A DNA stretch of 64,000 bases from Phaseolus vulgaris (lineage: Eukaryota > Streptophyta > Magnoliopsida > Fabales > Fabaceae), in assembly GCF_000499845.2 (NCBI RefSeq), contig NC_023751.2, forward strand, positions 33,354,309 through 33,418,308, read 5' to 3'. The stretch's first letter is position 1, and the number at the start of each line of letters is the position of its first letter. Under the pieces are notes generated by a model, which worked only from the letters and a program-made list of their open reading frames with translations, did no database searches and was not told the origin of the DNA. Positions 1 through 12,151 of this stretch are shown piece after piece. A program made the translations under genes and the position numbers.

Positions 1-1590
1 TTTCGGTGATTGGAAAAGGGCGAATTCTTATTACATTGAAGAATGGTGATCACAGGTACATCTATGACGTTTTCTATGTACCTGACATTAAAAGTAATCT
101 GTTGAGTGTGGGACAACTGGCCGAAAAGGGTTACATGATGCACATAGTTGAAAATAAATTCTCAATTTTTGATAAAAAAGGTAATTTAATTCTTAAAACC
201 TTTTTATCAAAAAATTGCATGTTTTCAGTAGATATTCATATGGGTAATTTCAAGTGCTTGAATGCAATAGTGAATAATGAATCGTGGTTATGACATTTAC
301 GCTTTGGACACTTAAATTTTCAGAGTTTGGAAAATCTTTCCAAAAGAAATTTAGTGAATGGTTTACCCCATATTCATCACACTGATCAATTGTGTGAGGC
401 TTGCATTTTTTGAAAGAATCACAAGATACCATTTGTTAAGGAGCCTTGGCGTGCAAAATTTCCTTTGGAGCTTGTTCATACAGATGTTTGTGGCCTGATG
501 AACATATCATCAGTTGGAGGTAATAAGTATTTTTTAACTTTTATTGATGATTTTTCAAGGAAAACCTGGATTTATGTATTGAAAAGCAAGGATGAGGTAT
601 CCCACTGCTTTAAAATATTTAAAGCATTTGTTGAAAGAGAGAGTGGTAAACAAATTAAGATGGTGCATAGTGATGGAGGAGGTGAGTACAAGTCTAATGA
701 GTTCAAGAAGCACTGTGAAGAACTTGGGTTGCAACATAACATAACTTGTTCCTACACACCTCAACATAATGGAGTTGTCGGGAGAAAGAATAGAACAATA
801 ATGGACATGGCGAGGAGCATGCTTAAAGCGAAAGGTATGACAAATTATTTTTAGGCTGAGACCGTTACATGTGCGGTATATTTGATAAACAGATCACCCA
901 CTCGGAGTGTTCCTAACACAACTCCGATTGAAGCATGTAGCGGAATCAAACCCAATGTGCAACACTTGAAAGTATTTGGGTCCATTACTTATGCCCATGT
1001 CCCTAAGACAGCAAGATCGAAGTTGGATGATAAGGAAGTGAAGACCATTTTCATTGGTTATAAAAATGGAGGATACAAACTGTACAATCCAATGACAAAG
1101 AAGGTGATTATTAGTCGTGATGTTACATTTGCCGAAGATGAGGAATGGCAATGGAATGCAACAACTGAAATGGATTCGAAAAAACGATATATTTACGTTT
1201 TGAACGATGATGTAGAAGATTGAGTCACTCTTGAAGCACCTACAGTTCAACCTGAAACTGTAGTTCAACCTGAAGCTGTAGTTCAACCTGAAGCTGTAAT
1301 TCAACCTGAAGTTGCAGCTCCAATTGCAACTATGATAGAGCGACCAAGAAGGCAGCAGCGACAACCTGTATACCTTCAAGATTGCGAAGTAAATCTTGAT
1401 GATGAAGTTGATGACAATGGATATTTGGTTCACTTTGCTTTTCTTGCAGAATCAGAACCTGTAAGACTTGTCAATGTCATTCAACACCCCAAATGGCAAA
1501 AGGCTATGAATGAATAATTGATGGCGATTGAGAAAAACAATATCATGACTCAAATTGGAAAGGTTGTTCCAAATCAGAATTAAAGGAGAA
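1..1590 (+). pseudogene. Ty1-copia pol relic (PR/pre-integrase, integrase, start of RT) with large 3' internal deletion
   Basis: One reading frame can be followed through the region, broken by in-frame stops at 291, 411, 852, 1221 and 1515 and with no visible frameshift. The order is copia-like: the protease/GAG-pre-integrase part (motif YVPDIKSNLLSVGQL near the 5' end), then integrase core from about 465 with LVHTDVCG, TFIDDFSRKTW, HSDGGGEY and TPQHNG, then the IN C-terminal stretch VFGSITYAHVP and FIGY. Around 1500 it reaches the residues that normally open the RT domain (AIEKN), but RT and RNase H are missing. The text jumps to a short tail, a stop at 1578-1580, a polypurine tract AAAGGAGAA and the 3' LTR. 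The element enters from outside the window. It is non-functional; recognition is from conserved copia motifs. Confidence 0.93.
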
Positions 1591-1854
1591 TGTTGGTTAT
1601 TCAGATTTTATTATTATTAATTCTGATTTTATTACCCTTAAACTATTTTACTGTTATATTGCATTAATGGTTATTTTACAGGCCTGTTAGTATTCCTATC
1701 TTATAACTTCCAGTAATTGTAATTGTAATTTTATTTTTTATATATATATATATATATGATTGAGTAAATCAAAATTGCAATTTTGTGCAATTATGTTCAA
1801 TTAGTTACTACAATTTTTTGTCTTCTCTTATTTTCTTCAATTAGTTACTAAACA
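1591..1854 (+). repeat. 3' LTR of the copia relic (probable)
   Basis: The sequence starts TGTTGG directly after the polypurine tract AAAGGAGAA, as copia 3' LTRs do. It contains an AT-rich core with (TA)n at 1739-1758 and probably ends at ACA near 1854. The 5' LTR is outside the window, so the right end is an estimate. Confidence 0.65.
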
Positions 1855-3818
1855 ATCGAAATGATGGGGTTAATTAGCAAATTTGTATCATATAACAAGA
1901 TTTTTTTTTTTTTATTGATTTCTTTGTTATGACTGAAAACACTTTGATTTTTTGTGGTAGTTTATGATTGGTAAATATGGTAGCACATCAATATTGGATG
2001 AGTATGTTAGTGAATATATAGACCAAAATGGACCAATACATTCTGACATAATTTTTTAGGTTCATAGCCTGATGCTGGAATTAACAACTACAAATAACCT
2101 TTTATTATGAAGAATATATAAAATAAGATACATTATGCAAAGGACTTCTTTGTACCATTTTTCAATGTTAGTTATTATCACCAAAAATTTCATTAAAGAA
2201 GTTTTTTTTTTTAAGTTTTAATCTTGAGGGTTAGTAATATTAATTTTTTTTAGAAGCTTGATGTTTTGATGTAGGTTTTTGCTTGAGACATCTCTTAAAT
2301 TTTTCTTTTAATTTATTTATTCATTAAAAAATAAAATTGTTCAATTAAAAGATTATATAAAAAAATTATTAAATATTATATTATTTTTATGTAATGGTAA
2401 AGATGAATATTACAAATTTCTGTGTATTATTTATTTGTTTAATTAGTTTATTATATTATACTACAATATTAGAAATTTTTAAATGATGATAAATTAAACC
2501 TCGTTAAAGTCTTCACCCATCAATGTGAATCCATTCTTACGACATTATTACAATATTATAAAATAACAAAATAGCAACCTATCATAACTCTTATATAATA
2601 TATAATGTTTTGTCCTATATTGAATTAGTTTGTTAGGTTCTTAATTTTTTATGAATGGTCATTATGATGTGTTTCACATGGTGTAGTCTAGTTAGGTGGT
2701 AGTGGTCCTAATTTCATAATAAATATTATATTTAACTGATAAAAGTAAATATAAAGCAAAATTAAAATAAAATAACAATATGTGTAGTTGTTAAATAAAA
2801 GTATAAAAAAGGTGATAATGTGAAAGTATCATCTTCCATTTGTTAAAGCCATGTGTGCTGCTGTGATGTTGGAGAGCCACACGTTACGGAGGTGTTGTTC
2901 CGTTTTCTGATTTGTTGATTGTGACGTTAGTTCTTAATACATGTGAAGCATTATATATAAAATAAAATAATATTTATAATTTTATATAACAGAGTTTTGG
3001 TAAGTTGGGGCTGACACATGCAATATGTTTGACGTAGGCCACTACTAATAATTCAACTTTATTTGAAATTATCTTCATCCATCCTAGAACTTTCTAGTAT
3101 CCAAAACTTTTTTTATAAGGATTTTTAAAGGAGATAAATAATACAAAAATAAAATATAAAAAGTAATTTTTATAAGCTTATTTATATAATTTTTATATAA
3201 ACTAACTTTAACTTATAAAAATATTGATTTTATTTATTTTTGTATATTCTTCTCAAGAAACATTTTATAGAGGAAATAGTTTTGAGAAAATTTGATGTTT
3301 TGTCTTATTGTTTGTTTATCTTTGTATTTAATAGTTATGATGGGATTGATTGTGTCACTATTTATTTATCTTGATATTGTATCGTTATGATTGAATGATT
3401 TACTTTTTTTGGGTAAAAAATACTTTTAGATGAAATAGAATATTTTAAGGTTTAATTTTAACTCTTCATATTTGCTAAAATATTTTTTTTCTCTGTCCTT
3501 CTAATTTTAAAATACACTAATTTTTTCTCCTTCAATGTTATCTAAAATACTTTTTCTTTCTTAAAACCCTATTTAAATCCCTTAAAAGATAAAAAAAAAA
3601 TGATAAATTTCAAAAATCAAATCTTTATATATTAAACTTGTGTTGTAGATAAGTTAATTTGTAAAAATATTCTCAAATTGATTTTTTTTTAAAAACAGAT
3701 TTTAATTAATAAAATTTACTTCTATTTTTTAAAATAATTTTTGAAGTAAAGAATTATTATTACTATCATATCATTATTATTATTATTGTTATAATAATAA
3801 TAAAATGAAAATGTGTAT
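1855..3818. other. AT-rich intergenic stretch, nothing recognised
   Basis: No open frame with a recognisable domain, no RNA gene and no clear terminal repeats were found. The composition is very AT-rich with poly-T/poly-A runs. It is probably old transposon debris. Confidence 0.5.
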
Positions 3819-3821
3819 TTA

Positions 3822-4193
3822 CACTACAAGAAAATGATGAAATAGAAACCAAAATAATTAGTTGCAATAGTAACTAAATTAGAGACCATTTTATAAACTA
3901 AAAAGAAATTTGGTTTCTAAATTAGTTTTTATTATTTTCTATTATTGTTAAATAGTTTCTAAATTGGTATCTAATTAGCAACCAAGGTTTTTGCTACCAA
4001 ATTTAGAAACTAAATAATTGGTAGTTAAAACCTTAGTTGCTAATTAGATACCAATTTAGAAACTATTTAACAATAATAGAAAATAATAGAAACTAATTTA
4101 GAAACTAATTTTTTTTTAGTTTCTAAAATGGTTTCTATTTTAATTTCTATTGTAACTAATTATTTTGGTCTCTTTCATGATTTTCTTATAGTG
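3822..4193. mobile_element. CACTA-type MITE, intact ends, TSD TTA
   Basis: The element begins CACTACAAGAAAATGATG and ends TCATGATTTTCTTATAGTG; the ends are inverted copies. The two halves are inverted repeats of each other almost throughout, meeting near the middle (ACCAAGGTTTTTGCTACC region). It is flanked by TTA at 3819-3821 and 4194-4196, the 3-bp duplication typical of CACTA elements. It has no coding capacity, so it is non-autonomous. Related copies lie at 22328, 24368, 31678, 37465, 39060, 43395, 43615 and 45420. Confidence 0.9.
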
Positions 4194-4196
4194 TTA

Positions 4197-4795
4197 GTAG
4201 ATATAAAGTATGCTAAGGAAATTAAAAATTATTTTTATAGATACCTCAAAACTATGAACAAAACATGACAACGTAATATTATATAAAATACTTTCAATCA
4301 ACATTTTGTTTGAATGTTACTAGACTAGACTTGAAAACTTTAAATAAGAATCTAGGTTTAATTTTTTAGATAAAAAAAAGTGGTCGGAAGGAAATACCTT
4401 AATACAATAAGTTGGTTAGATTTCCATAAAATACAATAATAAAATGAGTGGATATTTTGAAATGCGGTTAAAAAATCTCAAAAGAAATTGTTTTTTTTAA
4501 ATAAGATTTAGTTTTATGTGGTTTCAAGGAAAGAATTAAATGAAATGGAAGAGGAAAGAAAATAAGAGAAATAAATGGAAGAGAAGTTGTTTGATTAAAG
4601 TGAAGTAAAGTGCAAAGAAAAAAAGATAGTGAAAAGTGAAAATTTTGACCATTTATTCTATTATTTTCTTGTGTTAACTATTTTTATTAGGTTGACTCCA
4701 ATTAAATGTTGGATATCCCAACTTTTGAATCCAATTTTTCATGATCTAATGGTAAAATGATCACTTGGCTTACTGAAATGCACCTGTATAGAGGT
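4197..4795. other. Intergenic, nothing recognised
   Basis: AT-rich sequence with a purine-rich patch at 4545-4640. No coding or repeat identity could be assigned. Confidence 0.45.
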
Positions 4796-4799
4796 TACT

Positions 4800-5095
4800 A
4801 CAATCTTACATGCCTAAATGCATGGAACATTGTTAATTATTGCACAATTACTCAAAGTAAATATGATCATCATCTTATTCTAAGGTATATGGATAATGTC
4901 CAAAAATGATAAATCATCTTTTCACTTCTTATCTATGTAGAAGGATCACAAAAACTGCAAGTTACTTATCAAACAATGTTAGAAAGATGATGTTGTGGGT
5001 TGCTCTATGTTTATTATTAAACAAAATATCAAGTACCTCAAAACTACATTAAGAGTTGGAACAAAGACATCTTTGAAAATGTTTTTGTTTGTGCT
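4800..5095 (+). pseudogene. Short LINE ORF2 scrap (endonuclease end to linker)
   Basis: Broken translations give NIVNYCTITQSKYDHHLIL (like the conserved SDH region at the end of the LINE endonuclease) and then NYIKSWNKDIFENV, which resembles the helical linker before LINE RT (typically LK-WNK-FGN). Stops and frame changes are frequent. The identification rests on two short motifs only, so it is tentative. Confidence 0.4.
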
Positions 5096-5355
5096 TTTAG
5101 TTTATAAAAATGACATAAAAAACATTTCTTTTGATTAGTGATATCTCACTTAAGCTTACATTTTTGTTAATGTATTAAAATAGAGAACAAACAATTGAGT
5201 TCTTAATTTGTCTCTAAGAATAATCAATTAATACGTTATAAAAAAGTTTTCAAAAATGATGAAGAACATAATAATCAATTAAATAGTAAAATAATTCATT
5301 AAAACAAATAGTGTTTTAATTGAAATTCACCTTATTCTAGGAATAATCAATTAAC

Positions 5356-6747
5356 TGTAATACCCCATAATTTACATATAACTATTACAATAAAAGTTCT
5401 ACCAGTTTCTATACAAACTTGGAGTTTTTCAAAAACATTCCTAATACATGATTAGGATTTATAGAAATACAATTTACATATCCACAACTCAAAATAAGAC
5501 TCTGAACCCTCTAAGGCTCTCCTGCACCTGTATGGTCATCTGCTCGTGTACATAGTACAGTCATTGCAGTTCAAACACAACAAGAAAAGCAAGGGTAAGC
5601 TAGTGAAAATAGAATTTTATAATATACACAATTAAATCAAAAGAGAAAACCAAATTACATGATCAATTTCTCAAATTATTCAACTTTCTTCAAATCTCAA
5701 CATTAAAACAATCACATAGATCTCACATGGATCTACACATCCAAGATATTCAACAAACAACGTCTTCCGGAAGACCCGTATTAAGTAAGTCCTACCAGAG
5801 ACTAACACCTGATCCAAAGATTACCAGCGAATCCAACAGAAAGGATCAGGGTAAGTTCAATACAACCCAAGCCGTGCATCTCATATGTCACGGTGTGCAT
5901 GAACTCCCCCATCAGCTTCTCACCACCTGATATCTTAGTCTATGTGACTTAGATCATCAGTGAAGCTCGGAGATCTCTGTTACCACATAGGCATCAATAC
6001 TTAATACACAGCCAACATCAGTCCATACATTATCTCAAATGTATGAATTCAATTCCATACCATTCCGTCAATACAATATCATTCCAAACACGATCCACAA
6101 CATTCAAAAACGTAATTAAAATAAAAAAACAATACTTAAATATTAAACCATCAAAATATAATATTTTTACAAATTTAAATAACATATAAACAAACAACCC
6201 AATATATATAACACACAACATGCCTGCAAGAAAAATTGAATATTGGGACCACGTCCCTTCCGCATTCAGATCTTCTATCCTAGGGTGCTATTAAAAATTA
6301 AATTTAGCTTCCCTTACCTCAATTGCTTGCTTTCCAAGCAACTTTTAGAATTTTATTCCCCGCCGTTTGGATAAGCTTCAAGATTTACGGGCCTAATGCA
6401 AATTATCCAAACAGAACAAAATTTCAGTATATAATATAATAAGTTGAGAGGATTAAACTTCTCAACTGACCCCACCAAGATTGATGACTAAATCCTAAGG
6501 AAAAACAGAGAACAAAGGATATTTAGAGTAAAAATGAACTTACTCTGTTTGAAAATCTGATCGGGTAGAAATGTTCCTTAACTCCTCTGCTACAGCGTGG
6601 TATGATCAGATTCTAAAATAGATGAAGTTTGGGAGAGAAATTAAGAGAGAGAGAGAGAAGAGAATTGGAGAGAGAGAGAGAGAGAAAAGAGAAAATGGCA
6701 TGGGGGGAGGGGGTCTGTAGCTTTTTCTAAAAAAAAGCGCTGTTACA
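5356..6747. mobile_element. Solo LTR, probably Ty3-gypsy, TSD TTAAC
   Basis: The unit starts TGTAATACCCC and ends GCTGTTACA, giving short TGTAA/TTACA inverted termini. It is flanked by an exact 5-bp duplication TTAAC at 5351-5355 and 6748-6752. At 1392 bp with no internal protein domain, it fits a solo LTR left by recombination. The TGTAATACCCC start is common in plant chromovirus-type gypsy LTRs, which is family knowledge and not proof. Orientation is not determined. A (GA)n tract at 6640-6690 lies near one end. Confidence 0.82.
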
Positions 6748-6752
6748 TTAAC

Positions 6753-7930
6753 AACTTAAGATAATCGATTAAATGTACTTGAATAAGTTTTAAATAACTT
6801 TTCAGAAACTCTATAAATTGAACATTTGATTCATTCTGAGATAACACATCCTTCTTGAGTGCGTTCAAGAGTTGATATGTTTGTTTCTTATCTTGTATTT
6901 GTTTGCATTGAGTTCTTGAAAGATAGTGGATTTAGACTATTCTAAGGTTGAATATCTAAGACTAGATGTAGGATTTTTTGTGTGCCCTAAACCAATATAA
7001 ATCTTTGTTTAACTTTTCTCACTTTTTTTCAATCTTTTATATTTTATTCTCTATGTTTTGATATTTTGTGTGCAATATTTATCAATCTTGATCTCATAAT
7101 TAATTACATTCAATTTTTTAATTAAACTTTTTTTAAAAGTTTAAAAAAGGGTTCATCTTTTTAAAAAATTCTAAAAGTTATAGAAAATCAATTCACCCAC
7201 TCTTGATTTAACTAAGTCTCAAGTTATTTTACATCATTTTATTGGTTCATATTAGATGTGTGAAAGTTATGTTTAATAGATCTAACTTCTAAGCACACAA
7301 ATCTGCATTTACAAAAAAGTTTTTTTTTCTCTAATTCATGTATGAAAGCATAATTAAAGAACAAACTTTTCTCTAATTCGTGTATGAAAGCATAATTAAA
7401 GAACACCATACTTAAAAGAAAAAAAATTCGTTATCATAAAAAAAAGGAAGATTATTGATCAAGTTCATTATGTAAAGATATTTGAAGATGTTTGAAGACC
7501 TTTGATAATGAAAACATTATATTGTATGTGTGTTTTTTAAAAACTATTTTTAAATAAGGTTTCATGAATCAATCAATCAATTATCACATATAATAATAAA
7601 TTATTATAATTAGTTAAAAACTTAATATTATTAGAAATTATCAACTATGATTTGACTAACACATTATTTAAAAAAATCACTTTATTGATGATTGATTATT
7701 TTTTATTTAATTGATTATGAGTTGATTGTTCGTATTTTTCAAAATGTGCTTTCACCTATAATCAGTTATCTACTTAAATAGTTTATTAATATTTTAGTTT
7801 TTCTAATGTTTTTTACATTACTTGCATTCATACCATTACAAAAGACTTTAACCAAACTACATTCAAAAAATTGTGGATGTAGCAATTGGTATGATAAACT
7901 CAACAAATACTTGTTAGGATAGGTTCGAAA
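6753..7930. repeat. Old LTR-type repeat debris hosting the solo LTR, plus a 45-bp tandem duplication
   Basis: The sequence on both sides of the solo LTR (about 5160-5350 and 6753-7100) shares ATAATC(A/G)ATTAA motifs and reads like one retrotransposon non-coding region interrupted by the insertion. At 7331-7405 a roughly 50-bp unit (TCTCTAATTC-TGTATGAAAG) is duplicated in tandem. No coding sequence is recognised. Assignment is tentative. Confidence 0.4.
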
Positions 7931-7944
7931 TGGCTTTGATATCA

Positions 7945-8065
7945 TGTTAAGAAGTGAGATTTTAACCTAATTCAACCTCATAAAACCGACTCAATGAGAT
8001 GAAGTTTGCATCCACTTATATACTATGAAAGACTCTAATATCTAGTCGATGTGAAATCTCCAGCA
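7945..8065 (-). mobile_element. TRIM-type short LTR with adjacent tRNA-Met primer site (minus orientation)
   Basis: Read on the minus strand, a ~121-bp LTR starts TGCTGGAGATTTCACATCG and ends TTAACA, followed at once (7932-7944) by TGATATCAAAGCC, a near match to the initiator tRNA-Met primer site TGGTATCAGAGCC. It is the same family as the two-LTR copy at 33813-34184. The second LTR is not recognised here, so this copy is partial. Confidence 0.65.
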
Positions 8066-9479
8066 TAAACTATGGTTTGAATGTGAATCACTTATCTATC
8101 TATATTTTATTTCACTTAAAAATAATTTAATTTTTTTTTTTCACTATTCCACTGTGATTTGACTTTACACAAGTCTACAAAAAAAAATTCCATTTTCATT
8201 AAGTTTCTCCAAATCAAATTACCTTCCTTTTTAATTAATAATACCCATCCTTTCTCATCCACCAAATACAACCTTAGCAAGTGTTTTCATATCCCTCTTC
8301 TTTATCTTCTTATCCAAAGCTTCATTTCACATTTAAAACATGAATTAGTCATAATAATTGAGATTAGACAAAAGCTTTCACATTAATTGTCAAATCATAT
8401 CCAAGACACAACAACATGAGTATCACTCAAAGTATTAGAATGTCTGGGTGATAGGTCACCTACTATAAGCCTATTCTTATCTTCATGTCAACAATGTTGT
8501 TGTACTTCTACCTGTGTTCTATCCCACGTGTCCATCTATGTCATGCTCAATCACACATTTTAATACACGTGTTAGATACAAATAACAACAACTCTTAGAC
8601 ATTTTTACTTAAATATTCCTTTTAGTAGATAAACTCTAAAACACTCTTATAATTTTCAAATATATCTTCATACTATAAAATATAATTCCACTCCTTATAA
8701 AGTTTTCGAAAGTTTAGTTTTAGCTTTTTCAAATAAAAAAATATCTTTTTATTTACTTAAAATACATCATTTTTAGTATAAAAACTTGGATCACTATCAA
8801 ATACTAAGTGTTACATTTTCATTTTAGAGAAATAAAAATAAGATAACCTTTCTAAAACTAAAAAATAATACCGATATTAAAAAAAATAGTTTTATTCTTG
8901 CATGAGTCACAAATGAATGCATCTATATTCAATTTACTATGTACATACATGTCTAAAACACCATTTAAAATGTGATTTCTGACCTAAACAACGTTGGAAT
9001 AAATTTCTTAATAAATATTTAAGAAAATTAAAATTAAAATAATTTTTGTATTAACTAAAACTAATTTATATATGCAAGTTAAGTGGGTAGATATTCTCTT
9101 ATATTATTTTTATTAAATTAAATATTTTATAGTTTTCTATAAACTATATTTAGTTTATAAAAAAAGTTAATTTCATTTATTTTCTTTAACCACCTATTGT
9201 GGACAAATTTACTCAAACATGTCTTATATGTAACTTTCACATCTTTCAAATATTTGGCGTGAATATAATTGTATATCAACTAGATGTGGAAAACTAGATA
9301 AATTGCACAAAATTTAATGGATTGGATACAATAATTTATTAATATATTTTAATTCATCAAAAAATTAAGCATTATTTAATTTTTTTTATCAATCCTTATT
9401 GACCTAATAAACTATCTATTTAATTCATCCATTGATTGTTTTTAAAGATTAATATTTTCTTTATCAATATAATGATATA
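8066..9479. other. Intergenic, nothing recognised
   Basis: AT-rich sequence. Open frames here (for example near 8159-8386) have low-complexity composition and no recognisable domain. No RNA gene or clean repeat ends were seen. Confidence 0.45.
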
Positions 9480-10275
9480 TTGTGATCGAAGTTAAATTAA
9501 AGATATTTAGTTGAAATTGGTCAAAAGATGCTTGGTTAAGTCTAACTAAACTGTATCCATTAAAAAAAGTTGAAAGATAATTAGCCAAAAGATGTTTTTG
9601 GTTGAGAATAATAAAAGAAATTCAATCAAAGTCAAACTAAAAGTGTCTAAATTAAGATTAGGTGAAAAATGTCACACTCAAATCAATGTTACTCCAACAA
9701 TTACTTGGATTAGGTTAAGATAAGTCGATAAAGCTTCAATTAAGGTCAAGACAATGATACCTTGATTGAGGTAGTGCTTATGATGCTCTAAACAAATGTA
9801 GTTTTGAAAAGTAACTAAGGTTAAATATAAAATGATAAAGTTTCGACCAAGTTGAAACAATAACACCCTCAACTAATTAATTGTGTTCTTAATCCAAACT
9901 TAGTCATATATTTGGTTAAGGTCGAATCGACAATGTCCCTAACCAAAGATGATTTGGTATCCTTGGTCGAAGTAGCTAACGATGTTCCAGTCAATATTGA
10001 GTCGATAATTCTTTTGATAGAGGTCAAACTAAAAAAAGTTGACGTTGTTTCAACTTAAAATGAACCAATAAGACTAAGACAACAATGTTCCAACTGAAGT
10101 TAAGACAATTATGTCATGGCCAATACGAAGTTGACAAAGCATTGGATAAGGTCAATCTCAAGATGCATTGGTTGAGGTCGAGTCAATGATGTTCGATCAA
10201 GGTTTAGCCATCATTTCTCTTATTAATATCAAGCTAACAATACTACACCTAAGATCGAACCAACAATGTTGATAT
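9480..10275. repeat. Degenerate minisatellite with GGTC-GA/TTGGTTGAGGT core
   Basis: About 0.8 kb is built of diverged units of roughly 35-50 bp. Recurrent cores are TTGGTTAAGGTCGAATCGAC, TTGGTTGAGGTCGAGTCAA, GATTGAGGTAG, GGTCAA and ACAATGTTCCAACTGAAG. The units are too diverged for an exact count. It is non-coding. Confidence 0.6.
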
Positions 10276-10779
10276 TTTCTTTAAAAAAATATTTAATTCT
10301 AGAAAAATGCTTATATTAACTTTGAACTATTAATATTAATGAATGAATTATAGTTGAATTTTGAAAAACAATGACTCATTACAAACATTACACATGGAAG
10401 GATATTCCAATTTTATTAATGGATGAATTAAATAAAACTATTTATGGATGAACTAAGTTAGTGATGGATATATGAATTATTTTATCATTTTAATATGAAC
10501 TCAACTTTAAACACACTAAAATTAATTTGATTGAGATGGTTGGTTGTAATTTTTCATAAGCATTTATAAGAGAAAGACAAATTATGATCGGTTTTGAGTT
10601 ATTTTTAGTGAAAAAAAAAAACTTTTTTTTTATAAAAGTTCTCATGTTAGGCTTAATTGTGAAACTTGACATTTCAGTTAGACTGACACCTCAAGTAATA
10701 ACAATCATTTGTCACCACATGAAAAAAATATTATTAAAAAAAAAATAGAAGCAAATATAAGGGACTATATCAAACCTCA

Positions 10780-10960
10780 TATATAAAAAAGTGATATTTA
10801 GGTAATCTATACCTATACCTATTAATAAAAAATTCTAAGAAAATACTAGATGAAAGTCTATTATACCAATAAAATTGATTTTTATGAATAAAAACTAAGT
10901 TAGCACAAGCAACCTTTTACGAAAAATGTAAGAAATTCTAAACCTGATTTTTTTTATTTA
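10780..10960 (-). pseudogene. Decayed LINE-type RNase H C-terminal scrap
   Basis: On the minus strand, frame-shifted pieces read IFRKG, then HKNQFYWYNRLSSS, then IFLEFFINRY. This matches, residue by residue, the clearer copy at 25255-25430 (IFREGNACTDKLVNLG then FHWYNRF). Such a block ends the RNase H domain carried by many plant LINEs. The flanking noncoding DNA (from about 10680, ACACCTCAAGTAA) is also shared by the two copies. Confidence 0.55.
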
Positions 10961-12151
10961 GTAATTAAGATAAGTATTATTTTTTAAGTTCAAAGAGCAC
11001 TTACTATATTTTTGTATATGTTTAAACTTTAAAAAGCAAAAAGAAGGAAAAGACAAACTTAGCTGCTGTGAAAGGTGTTTTAAACAATACGAAGGGCCAA
11101 ATTTAATGAAAAAAATACATTTTCCTAACATAAGTAATTTATGTTTTCATAAAATTCACTTATTTTTCATATATATATATATATATATATATATTTATCA
11201 AAATCACTTTATTTTTAAGCTTAAACAAAACTGTCTTGTATAAGTTGCTTTATAACTAACAATACAGTATGCATAATTAAAATTAGAAAAATTAGAAGCA
11301 TAAAAATTTTACTTCATGAGAATTTTTTTTCTTTTTCTTTTTTTTTTCTTTTAGAAGTCAAAAGATATCAATTAAAATTTGTAAAAAAGATAATTTGTTT
11401 TGCTGAATACACTCCCGTTTGTTCTTTGATTTAAAAAGACATATTTCCCTTGTTCTCTTCTTGTTTAAAGTTTTAAAAAGTATTTTTTTAAATGTTAAAA
11501 AAATAAAGAAATGTATTACGAAAAGTAATTTAGGAAATGTAAAGAAAATAAAAGTATTTCTAGAAATTACATTTTGAAATATAGAGTTTCAAAATTAGTT
11601 CTCGTAATGCTTTTTCTTACATTTTAGAATATACTTTTAAAAGACATATTTATTTTATTAACATTCTAAAAGCTATTTTCTGCAGCATGTTTTCTTTTTT
11701 TAACATTGTAAAATCTACTTTTCACCTTGAAATGATACATATTATAACAGAGCCCTGAAATAAGATGGCCCATATTATTATTTTTCACCTTCATATCCAT
11801 TTACCAAATATTTCTTTCTACACCCTCAAACTTTCCATGTGCACATATAGTGGTAAAAAGAAACAAATTTTCTCACTTACCAACTGTCACCCCTTGCCTC
11901 CGTCACTCTCTTGCATTCTCGATCCCCTTATCGTCGCCATCATCTTTGTCTATATGTTCTATCATAGGTAAACTCAATGAAAAAAGTCTTTTAAATTGCA
12001 AAATTTAGAAGTCATTTTATTTTACAATTTGAATTTTTTTTTATATAATAAAAGTTCCTGAAATGTATAATTAGAAAGAAACTTTGAAATTAAAAAATCT
12101 TAGAAAGTAAAAAAGTACTTTTGAATTTTTTAATGATTTTTTTTATAAAAT
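10961..12151. other. Intergenic, nothing recognised
   Basis: AT-rich, with an (AT)n microsatellite at 11169-11192. Frames such as 11765-11971 show no domain and are not supported as genes. Confidence 0.45.

Noticed and set aside
894..1433. 179-codon minus-strand frame opposite the copia integrase
   Set aside because: Antisense shadow of the copia pol frame; the repeated SFRLNY text mirrors a short tandem repeat at 1245-1310.
6640..6690. (GA)n tract as a promoter GAGA element
   Set aside because: No gene lies next to it; it is near the end of the solo LTR and is simplest read as a microsatellite.
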